From Terriglobia bacterium (lineage in GTDB: Bacteria; Acidobacteriota; Terriglobia; UBA7540), in assembly GCA_030049455.1 (NCBI GenBank), contig JASIKV010000208.1:1-8427 (forward strand): a stretch of DNA of 8,427 nucleotides, read 5' to 3'. Both the position numbers and the translations under genes were made by a program. The notes beneath the pieces were generated by a model, which was given only the letters and a program-made list of their open reading frames with translations, ran no database searches and was not told the origin of the DNA. Below are positions 1-5,296 of this stretch, one piece after another (the stretch's first letter is position 1; every line of letters starts with the position of its first letter).

Positions 1-777
1 GAAGGCATCATCAAGCACTCGCGGGACTACCGGCCCGACGATTATCCGGAACTGGCGGAATACCGGCTTGGCGAGCGGCCCCCGCTCGAGGCGCAATTGA
101 TCGATATCGCGGACGAAATCGCCTACAACTGCGCCGATCTCGACGATGGATACGAAGCGAAGCTTCTAACCCTGCCGGTCTTGCGCTCGAGCTTGCCGTT
201 ATTTGACCGCTTGTATCGCAATGTGGACAAGAAATATTCTGCGGCCATCGAAAAGCTGAAATTTAACGAAACACTCAAGCTGCTTTTGAACTCCCTGGTG
301 ACGGACCTGGTGGAATCAACTTGCCGACGATTGGGCAGGAAGCGGATTCGCTCGCTCGGGCAGGTTCGCGCCCACCCCTCGCGGCTGGTATCCCTGGGCG
401 CCAGCATGATGAAGGAGGAGCTGAAGGTTAAGGAATTTCTGTTCAAGCATCTCTACTCCCATCAGAATCTGAACACCGAGCGGCGGCAACTGACCGACTG
501 CATTCGCGAGCTGTTTGGGTACTTCATGATGCACCCGAAAAGCCTGCCCGCTTTCTACTTCCAGCAGTCGCAGAGGGAGCCACTGCACCGCGTGGTGTGC
601 GATTACATTGCCGGCATGACGGATCCTTACGTCCAGGAGCAGCATCGCAAGCTGCTGGGAATTGACTTCGGCACTCGCGACGCGGGACGATCCGAAGCGA
701 GACCCGAAGGAGCGAAGCAATCCCGCAAGGTCTCACGTGCGCGCTCCCTTGGGCATTCACGGCCTGTGTTAAAATAG
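1..777 (+). CDS. dgt: Deoxyguanosinetriphosphate triphosphohydrolase-like protein (dGTPase family, HD domain), 5' partial
   Basis: The reading frame is open from base 1 to a TAG at 775-777, giving 258 residues that lack roughly the first third of the protein. The stretch EAQLIDIADEIAYNCADLDD (visible residues 30-49) is the signature of bacterial dGTPase-like proteins; Asp38 in ADEIAY is the expected last metal ligand of the HD site. The other ligands (H..HD) lie upstream of the window. Family members hydrolyse dNTPs to the deoxynucleoside and triphosphate in the cytoplasm and help balance dNTP pools; substrate preference cannot be read here. The usual fold seems to end near PYVQEQHRKLLG (about residues 209-220). 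The last ~38 residues are Arg/Lys/Ser-rich, low in hydrophobic residues, and encoded partly by a repeat-like sequence, so they look like an appended tail. The stop codon overlaps a probable promoter for the next gene. The family call is strong; strict dGTP specificity is not shown. Confidence 0.93.
   Translation, partial: EGIIKHSRDYRPDDYPELAEYRLGERPPLEAQLIDIADEIAYNCADLDDGYEAKLLTLPVLRSSLPLFDRLYRNVDKKYSAAIEKLKFNETLKLLLNSLVTDLVESTCRRLGRKRIRSLGQVRAHPSRLVSLGASMMKEELKVKEFLFKHLYSHQNLNTERRQLTDCIRELFGYFMMHPKSLPAFYFQQSQREPLHRVVCDYIAGMTDPYVQEQHRKLLGIDFGTRDAGRSEARPEGAKQSRKVSRARSLGHSRPVLK
682..734. repeat. Interleaved inverted repeats inside the 3' end of the dGTPase gene, possible dispersed-repeat copy
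   Basis: Two perfect 6-bp inverted repeats are interleaved. GCGGGA at 682-687 pairs with TCCCGC at 721-726, and GAGACC at 699-704 pairs with GGTCTC at 729-734. Between them lie short repeated units of the CGAAG/GCGAAGC type. The order A-B-A'-B' allows either two alternative hairpins or an H-type pseudoknot in RNA. Neither pair extends beyond 6 bp. The composition resembles short intergenic repeats scattered through some acidobacterial genomes; that comparison is from memory and not tested. It encodes much of the atypical C-terminal tail. Confidence 0.4.
749..775 (+). promoter_or_regulatory. Probable sigma-70-type promoter for the potassium channel gene
   Basis: A TAAAAT -10 hexamer at 770-775 matches TATAAT at 5 of 6 positions and is preceded by TG at 767-768, the extended -10 arrangement. 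A weak -35, TTGGGC at 749-754, sits 15 nt upstream, which is short but tolerable with an extended -10. Transcription would start near 782, leaving a leader of about 44 nt before the GTG at 826. The hexamer overlaps the dGTPase stop codon. Confidence 0.42.
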
Positions 778-816
778 CGCCCCCCGGGGCAGTCGCATTG
801 TGCACCGCGTTGCGAT

Positions 817-822
817 GAGGAA
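817..822 (+). promoter_or_regulatory. Ribosome binding site supporting the GTG start of the channel gene
   Basis: GAGGAA lies immediately upstream of the GTG at 826, with 5 nt between GAGG and the start. No ATG in this frame lies between the dGTPase stop and the first membrane segment, so this site decides the start. Confidence 0.6.
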
Positions 823-825
823 CCC

Positions 826-1863
826 GTGAACCTTCGCAAACAACTGGGAATCTCGCTGATGTTGCTGGTTGTCGTCGTGCTTTCGGCGGTGGCCGTCTAC
901 ATGTGGTTTGGCGGGCCGGAGGTCACGCTCCTGGACGCCTTTTACATGGCCGTGGTCACGGTCTCCACGGTGGGCTACGGCGAGATCGTTGACACTCATG
1001 CGAATCCTGGGCTGCGGCTCTTCAATATTTTCTTCATCCTGATCGGCATCGGCATCATGCTGTACGTTTTTTCCGCTTCCACAGCATTCATCGTGGAAGG
1101 CGAACTGAACAACATTTTCTGGAGACGCAAGATGGAAAAAATGATTCGGGACATGCACGATCACCTGATAATCTGCGGCGCCGGTGAAACGGGCACCTAC
1201 CTGGTGAAAGAGCTCCTGAAAACCGGAAACGTCTTCATCGTGATCGACCACGATGAGGAGCGCCTGGAAAGGATCGGCCAGTTGGGCGAAGTGCCCGTGC
1301 TGAAGGGTGAAGGTGGGGATGAGGAAGTTCTGACCCAGGCGCGCATCCAGTCGGCGCGCGGCATGGCCACGGTGCTCCCGGAGGACAAGGACAACCTGCT
1401 GACCACCGTCACGGCCCGCCTGCTGAATCCCAATCTGCGCATCGTGGCGCGCTGTGCGGAGTCGCGCATGGTGGAAAAGCTCCTGCGGCACGGCGCAAAC
1501 GCCGCGATCTCTCCGAACATGATCGGAGGCCTGCGAATCGCTTCCGAACTGATTCGACCGAGTGTGGTAAGCTTTCTCGACACCATGCTGCGCGACCCTT
1601 CCGGGACGCTGCGTGTGGAGGAAATCACCGTGCCCCAGAGCTCGCCCTGGGTCGGAAGGAAGTTCAAAGACCTGGACTTGCACGGGCGGTACGAGCTGCT
1701 GCCCCTGGCAATCCGCAAGTCCGATGGCGACATGAAATTCAATCCTCGCGACGACACCGTAATGGCCGGCGGCGACACTCTCGTGGTGATGGGTGACGTT
1801 GACAACGCCTGGAAGGCCCGTGACGCGGCGGGAAATAAGATACCGCATCATTCGACGAGCTAA
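826..1863 (+). CDS. Two-TM potassium channel with RCK (TrkA-N/TrkA-C) regulatory module
   Basis: The 345-residue protein has the MthK/Kch layout. A first membrane helix (about 8-28) is followed by a pore helix and the K+ selectivity filter TVGYGE (48-53), then a second helix (about 66-90). An RCK domain with a Rossmann fold starts at about residue 112: the dinucleotide loop is GAGETG (118-123), and an acidic residue ends strand 2 in FIVID (Asp141). A TrkA-C domain covers about 260-325. Such channels form tetramers in the cytoplasmic membrane, and a ring of RCK domains opens the pore in response to Ca2+, nucleotides or NAD(H). Which ligand acts here cannot be told. The filter ends in Glu instead of the more usual Asp. 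There is no voltage sensor. Met103 directly after the second helix has its own Shine-Dalgarno-like sequence (listed separately). The GTG start is supported by GAGG at 817-820, and the gene probably has its own promoter at 749-775. Confidence 0.93.
   Translation: MNLRKQLGISLMLLVVVVLSAVAVYMWFGGPEVTLLDAFYMAVVTVSTVGYGEIVDTHANPGLRLFNIFFILIGIGIMLYVFSASTAFIVEGELNNIFWRRKMEKMIRDMHDHLIICGAGETGTYLVKELLKTGNVFIVIDHDEERLERIGQLGEVPVLKGEGGDEEVLTQARIQSARGMATVLPEDKDNLLTTVTARLLNPNLRIVARCAESRMVEKLLRHGANAAISPNMIGGLRIASELIRPSVVSFLDTMLRDPSGTLRVEEITVPQSSPWVGRKFKDLDLHGRYELLPLAIRKSDGDMKFNPRDDTVMAGGDTLVVMGDVDNAWKARDAAGNKIPHHSTS
1121..1134 (+). promoter_or_regulatory. Possible internal ribosome binding site and start codon for a free RCK subunit
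   Basis: GGAGA at 1121-1125 is followed 6 nt later by an in-frame ATG at 1132-1134 (Met103 of the channel). Initiation here would give a soluble protein of 243 residues containing the complete RCK module (TrkA-N plus TrkA-C) and no pore. In the archaeal channel MthK an internal start at Met107, just after the pore, is known to yield exactly such subunits. Use of this site in this organism is inference. Confidence 0.35.
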
Positions 1864-2128
1864 AGAAATTTCCCACACAGGCGTTCCGCGAACCGCTGCC
1901 TCAGACCCGGCTCGAGTGCCGCGGCTGCAAGGGTTTTCCATTCTCCCCCAGGCATGCATCCTCAGCCCGCAAAGATGCGTCCAATGGCACGAACTCCAAC
2001 AAGCGTTAACAGTTTGCGCGCGCATAGGTGTTCGGCCTTCGATTCGAATTGTGAAATTATGGACGTTTCGAGTATCTTGTATGACAGGCTGAGAGATTCG
2101 AACCAAAGCATGGGGAGTGGTGCAGGAA
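1864..2128. other. Intergenic region between the channel and DUF1080 genes
   Basis: These 265 bases hold no gene I can support; the overlapping reading frames have no recognisable protein features. Only short inverted repeats are present (GTTC/GAAC at 1883-1893, GCATC/GATGC at 1956-1978), and none is followed by a T-run, so no terminator is called for the channel gene. The sequence becomes AT-richer near 2040-2080, where a promoter candidate lies. GATTCGAA occurs twice, at 2041-2048 and 2095-2102, 54 bp apart. Confidence 0.5.
2049..2078 (+). promoter_or_regulatory. Candidate promoter for the DUF1080 gene
   Basis: TTGTGA (2049-2054) and TATCTT (2073-2078) are separated by 18 nt and each matches the sigma-70 consensus at 4 of 6 positions. 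They lie in the AT-richest part of the gap, about 50 bases before the start codon. The match is modest and could be chance. Confidence 0.28.
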
Positions 2129-2776
2129 ATGTTGAGGAGATTCGTCTGGTTGCTGATCTTGTTCCCGATTCTCACGCTCGCCTCAACGGCTCAAGAACAA
2201 GAGGTGAATGACGCGGATTTCAGCCCGATTTTCAGCGGGCAGGACTTGTCCGGCTGGCACGAGATGGGAGAACCGGACTGGCACGCGGAGAATGGCATTC
2301 TCTGGACGGAAGGCAAGGGCGGCTGGCTGCGCTCCGACCAGCGATACGCGGATTTCGTTCTCCGGATGGAATACCGTCTCTCCAAAGGCGCCGTGAGCGG
2401 CATTTTCCTGCGCTCCGCCGAACAGGGCGACCCGGCTTTTACCGGCTTCAAGATCTCCATTCTCGACGATGCCGGGCAGCTCACCGACCTCCACAGCACG
2501 GGAGCTGTTTACGGCGCAGTAATTCCTTTGCTTAGCGTCGGCCGCAAAGCAGGCGAGTGGAACCAGGCTGAGATTTCGTGTATCGGACGCCACCTGATCG
2601 TATTCCTAAATGGGAATCGCATTCATAAAATCGATTTTGACGATCCGGCGTTTGTCTTCGCCGAAAAGCGCCCCCTAAGCAAGGTTCCCAACCAAGGATA
2701 CATTGGCCTCGAAAGCCGCACCAACCGCGTGGATTTCCGCGGCCTGCGGATTATTGTCATCAAGCCCGCCGCCTGA
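2129..2776 (+). CDS. Exported DUF1080 / 3-keto-disaccharide hydrolase-like protein
   Basis: The 215-residue protein starts with a clear Sec signal peptide: MLRR, a hydrophobic core FVWLLILFPILTLA, and a likely cleavage near STAQ (residues 19-22). The mature part is one PF06439 jelly-roll domain. Landmarks, in order, are FSGQDLSGW (35-43), the YADF..RMEYRLSKGAVSGIFLRS core (73-96), ILDDAG (111-116), STGAVYGA (123-130), GEWNQAEI (142-149), FLNGNRIH (159-166) and GYIGLESRTNRVDFRGLRI (190-208). Characterised relatives act on 3-keto-glycosides outside the cytoplasm or bind glycans; the substrate here is unknown. The single-domain length is typical. In-frame GTGs at 2117 and 2120 would add only four or three residues; the ATG at 2129 is preferred because GGAG at 2114-2117 can serve it and it gives a standard signal peptide. 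No lipobox cysteine is present, so it is probably periplasmic and soluble. The next gene begins 72 nt downstream. Confidence 0.87.
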   Translation: MLRRFVWLLILFPILTLASTAQEQEVNDADFSPIFSGQDLSGWHEMGEPDWHAENGILWTEGKGGWLRSDQRYADFVLRMEYRLSKGAVSGIFLRSAEQGDPAFTGFKISILDDAGQLTDLHSTGAVYGAVIPLLSVGRKAGEWNQAEISCIGRHLIVFLNGNRIHKIDFDDPAFVFAEKRPLSKVPNQGYIGLESRTNRVDFRGLRIIVIKPAA

Positions 2777-2809
2777 TTGAAATGCCGACGCTTGAGATTC
2801 GAGTTTGAT

Positions 2810-2837
2810 TTGCAATTCCAGTTTCCAAATTTAATTT
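2810..2837 (+). promoter_or_regulatory. Candidate promoter before the M23 peptidase gene
   Basis: The 72-nt gap after the DUF1080 stop is markedly AT-rich compared with its flanks. It contains TTGCAA (2810-2815) and TAATTT (2832-2837), 16 nt apart, ending 11 bases before the ATG. That would leave a very short leader, so the evidence is weak. Read-through from the DUF1080 gene is equally possible. Confidence 0.22.
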
Positions 2838-2842
2838 CTTTC

Positions 2843-2847
2843 GGGGA
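2843..2847 (+). promoter_or_regulatory. Shine-Dalgarno-like site with ambiguous start for the M23 gene
   Basis: GGGGA at 2843-2847 is the only good ribosome binding sequence nearby. It is too close to the ATG at 2849 by usual standards, but lies 7 nt from the in-frame TTG at 2855. The real N-terminus may therefore be two residues shorter than annotated. Confidence 0.4.
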
Positions 2848-2848
2848 A

Positions 2849-4252
2849 ATGCGATTGACTAAAACGCGCAGAAGGTCGGATCGCGGCGTTGGCACGGGGC
2901 TGATTGTTCTGGTCATCGCTGTGGCAGCTGTTTTAATCGTCCTGCTTTTCAAACTTGCCGGCAGTGAAGCGCCGGCGATTCGCGTGGCGAACCCGCCCAA
3001 GGGCTTGGGACAAAAGACAGAAATTACCGTGGACGCAAGCGATGCGAAGCACAATCTGAGATCCGTGGCCGTTGAAGTGGTCCAGGATGGACAGATCGTG
3101 CACCGCTCGAACCTGGTAATCTCCGATCGCCCTCATCGTTGGTGGAAATTCTGGTCCGCGGGCCCGGTAAGTTCGACGCATTGGAAGGTTTTGGTGGGCC
3201 GCGAGGTCATCCCGCAGCTTAAAGAAGGGCGCGCCGCCCTTCGGATCACCGCCGCTAACGATTCCTGGGGCCGCTTTTTCCGAGGCGGGCAGAGCGAGAC
3301 CACCCTGGATCTACCTGTGCGGTTCGCGCCTCCGCAAATCGAAGTGCTGACCAACCTGCACTACATCAACCAGGGCGGCTGCGACATGGTGATGTTCAAG
3401 GTCTCACCGGGCACCACTGAGTCAGGAGTCGAAGTTGGTTCTTATTTCTTCATTAGTTTTCCCGCGAAGGAGTCAGCGCCCGAGACGCGCCTGGCGCTCT
3501 TCGCGTTCCCATACAATGTTGACCCCTCAACGCCTGCGCGCATCGTGGCCCGCGATGATGTGGGAAATCAATCGATCGCCAATTTCACCTACAAGGTGTT
3601 TCCCAAGAAATTTCACACAGATACCATTTCTCTTACGGACGACTTTCTGAACCGCGTTGTTCCGCCCATCATGGCTGCCACGCCGGAGCTGACCGATGAG
3701 GGGAGCCCGCTCAAGAATTACCTGGAAATCAACGGGCATTTGCGCGAGATCGATTCTCAACAATTGACGGAGCTCTCCAAGCATACCGCTTCGACGTTCC
3801 TTTGGACGGAGCCATTCCTTCGCTTGCCTGCCAAAACCGAAGCCAGCTTCGCCGACTATCGCTCCTATACCTACAACGGCCAGGTGGTGGACCACCAGAC
3901 TCACTTGGGATTCGATCTGGCCGGGCATGAGCATATGCCGGTGCGCGCAGCGAATGACGGGGTGGTGGTCTTTGCTGGGTTTTTCGGGATTTTCGGCAAT
4001 GCAGTGGTGATTGACCACGGTTGCGGGATTCAAAGTCTATACGGTCACATGAGCGCAATCACCGTGAAGGAAGGCGAGCAGGTAAAGCGCGAGCAGGAAA
4101 TCGGCCGCACCGGCCAGACCGGCCTCGCTGGCGGAGATCACCTGCACTTCACGATGATGCTCGACGGGATTCCCGTCAATCCCATCGAATGGTGGGACCC
4201 CCACTGGATTCACGACCGGATTCAGGCGAAGCTCGAGCCGTCGGCGAAGTAA
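2849..4252 (+). CDS. Membrane-anchored M23 family metallopeptidase (LytM/peptidoglycan endopeptidase-like)
   Basis: The 467-residue protein has a short basic N-terminus (KTRRRSDR), a single membrane helix at about 14-36, a long beta-rich region (about 45-290) that looks like two Ig-like modules, and a C-terminal M23 domain (about 340-440). The zinc site is intact: His352 and Asp356 in HLGFD, and His433 in HLH (431-433). The conserved LYGHMS motif (398-403) is also present, so the enzyme should be active. M23 enzymes cut peptide cross-links in peptidoglycan; the helix places the catalytic domain in the periplasm. The segment IEVLTNLHYINQGGCD, ending near residue 179, resembles a conserved stretch I associate with long M23 proteins of Acidobacteria and Deltaproteobacteria. 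Start choice is uncertain: the ATG at 2849 is only 2 nt from GGGG (2843-2846), whereas a TTG at 2855 has better spacing. A TTG directly after the DUF1080 stop would add 24 residues with no support. Confidence 0.9.
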   Translation: MRLTKTRRRSDRGVGTGLIVLVIAVAAVLIVLLFKLAGSEAPAIRVANPPKGLGQKTEITVDASDAKHNLRSVAVEVVQDGQIVHRSNLVISDRPHRWWKFWSAGPVSSTHWKVLVGREVIPQLKEGRAALRITAANDSWGRFFRGGQSETTLDLPVRFAPPQIEVLTNLHYINQGGCDMVMFKVSPGTTESGVEVGSYFFISFPAKESAPETRLALFAFPYNVDPSTPARIVARDDVGNQSIANFTYKVFPKKFHTDTISLTDDFLNRVVPPIMAATPELTDEGSPLKNYLEINGHLREIDSQQLTELSKHTASTFLWTEPFLRLPAKTEASFADYRSYTYNGQVVDHQTHLGFDLAGHEHMPVRAANDGVVVFAGFFGIFGNAVVIDHGCGIQSLYGHMSAITVKEGEQVKREQEIGRTGQTGLAGGDHLHFTMMLDGIPVNPIEWWDPHWIHDRIQAKLEPSAK

Positions 4253-4305
4253 CAGGCGCATGTTACGAGCAGTGGTGGAGCGGCTCCGAGGGCGTGAATT
4301 ACCTT
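4253..4305. other. Short convergent intergenic gap without a clear terminator
   Basis: The M23 gene (+) and the nucleoside hydrolase gene (-) converge here with 53 bases between their stop codons. GGAGC-G-GCTCC at 4277-4287 and an AT-only-cored GAATTA/TAATTC pair at 4296-4312 are the only inverted repeats. Neither has a strong stem together with a T-run on either strand, so transcription may end by Rho or overlap. Confidence 0.45.
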
Positions 4306-5274
4306 TTAATTCCCAGTGAGGCGGCTCAAGTAAAACTCGAAAAACTTCGAGGGGTCCGTCTCCATTCCTACAGTGGCGTTGGCGGGCCTCCCTTCCTCGG
4401 CCCTTGTAAATCCTTGGCCATCAACTTCAATCGCGAGGTCTTTGGTCTCGCAAAGGCTTGGGTTGAGGAGCATCGCCACGGCCATCGGGTCGAACAGCGT
4501 GGGCGTCTCGCGGCCCCAGAGGTGGTAAAGGGCGGCCAATGAATTTGTCAGGGGCGTGTTCTGACTGAAGATGCGGCTGCGCGCCTGAGAATCCATCTTC
4601 AGCATGGCGGTCACGTCGAGCGGCGCCATGACGATGGGAATTCCCGACGAGAAAACTACCTGAGCGGCGGCGGGATTCGACTTGATGTTCCATTCCGGGT
4701 CGGGCTTGGACCCGGGCGCATACCCACGCACGATTGACCCGCCCATAAGCACGATGCGCTTTATTTTGGTTCCCACCAGAGGGTCAACCTTCAGGACGGC
4801 TGCGACGTTGGTAAGCTCACCGATGGCAATTAAAGTAATTTGGCCAGGATAGCGATGGAACTTGCTGCGCAGAAAGTCCACGGCGCTTTCCGACAAAATC
4901 TGCGGGCTTACGAATACCTCCGCCCAGCGTGCCTGGTTGATTTCTTGCTTCGGCCCGGGAATACCCGCCACCACAGGAACTTGCCGCCACTTGCCGCCCT
5001 CCTCCCAAAGCAATTTGGCCGCGATGCGCGCCCGCGCCGCAGTATCGCCGGAAACGGTCGTGACGCCCAGTAAATCCAACTCCGGGCTTTTGATGATCAA
5101 CGCCAGGGCAAAGGCGTCATCAATGTCCGTGCCGATGTCGGTGTCGAGGATTATAGGGATCTTAGCAGGCGGGTCCCCAGCCGCGCATACGCTATTAAAC
5201 AGCGCGAGGCCGACAAGCAGGCACACAGCAAGACGCAGAGGGCCGCCCATTCGGATTAGACTTTTGACTTTCAA
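4306..5274 (-). CDS. Exported nucleoside hydrolase (inosine/uridine-preferring family)
   Basis: This 322-residue protein has an N-terminal signal peptide (hydrophobic core about 14-26, likely cut after SVCAA). An IU_nuc_hydro domain follows. The metal-binding motif DTDIGTDIDDA (44-54) supplies clustered aspartates, GELTN (152-156) and LMGGS (176-180) are the usual core motifs, EWN (194-196) is the ribose-binding element, and Asp262 in LFDPMA is the C-terminal metal ligand. Family enzymes cleave the N-glycosidic bond of nucleosides to ribose and base. The His that normally precedes the last Asp is Phe261, and the Asn after the second strand is Asp77, so base or sugar preference may differ. Export is unusual against the classic cytosolic enzymes and implies hydrolysis in the periplasm. 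The TTG start is chosen because AAGG lies 6 nt upstream; the ATG eight codons later has no such site. It follows the permease gene by 22 nt and is probably in the same operon. Confidence 0.9.
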   Translation of the reverse strand: MKVKSLIRMGGPLRLAVCLLVGLALFNSVCAAGDPPAKIPIILDTDIGTDIDDAFALALIIKSPELDLLGVTTVSGDTAARARIAAKLLWEEGGKWRQVPVVAGIPGPKQEINQARWAEVFVSPQILSESAVDFLRSKFHRYPGQITLIAIGELTNVAAVLKVDPLVGTKIKRIVLMGGSIVRGYAPGSKPDPEWNIKSNPAAAQVVFSSGIPIVMAPLDVTAMLKMDSQARSRIFSQNTPLTNSLAALYHLWGRETPTLFDPMAVAMLLNPSLCETKDLAIEVDGQGFTRAEEGRPANATVGMETDPSKFFEFYLSRLTGN

Positions 5275-5280
5275 CGTTCG

Positions 5281-5285
5281 CCTTC
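5281..5285 (-). promoter_or_regulatory. Ribosome binding site deciding the TTG start of the nucleoside hydrolase
   Basis: On the minus strand GAAGG is followed by 6 nt and then TTG at 5274-5272. The first in-frame ATG (5250-5248) lacks any purine-rich sequence at the right distance. Confidence 0.5.
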
Positions 5286-5296
5286 GGCTCGGGAAT

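Noticed and set aside
779..790. GCCCC-CC-GGGGC palindrome after the dGTPase stop as a terminator
   Set aside because: It has a two-base loop and no T-run on the + strand, and lies inside the probable leader of the channel transcript.
769..2175. Long (468-codon) minus-strand reading frame opposite the potassium channel gene
   Set aside because: It is a GC-rich antisense shadow: rich in His, Gln and Arg with no domain or membrane pattern, and the + strand frame is an unmistakable channel.
1793..2211. Two + strand reading frames spanning the channel 3' end and the gap before the DUF1080 gene
   Set aside because: They overlap the channel or DUF1080 genes out of frame, have no ribosome binding site and no recognisable protein features.
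2777..2848. TTG start directly after the DUF1080 stop for the M23 gene
   Set aside because: The extra 24 residues come from AT-rich intergenic-looking DNA, have no Shine-Dalgarno sequence, and would place an odd segment before the basic TM anchor.
4277..4312. Inverted repeats between the convergent genes as a bidirectional terminator
   Set aside because: GGAGC/GCTCC has a one-base loop and no T-run; GAATTA/TAATTC is a weak AT stem overlapping the hydrolase stop codon.
4021..4542. + strand frame of 173 codons crossing the convergent gap
   Set aside because: It runs out of frame through the M23 catalytic domain and antisense to the nucleoside hydrolase; low-complexity Arg-rich sequence.
5170..5274. 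Nucleoside hydrolase as a lipoprotein
   Set aside because: The only nearby Cys is preceded by NSV, which does not fit a lipobox; ordinary signal peptidase cleavage is more likely.
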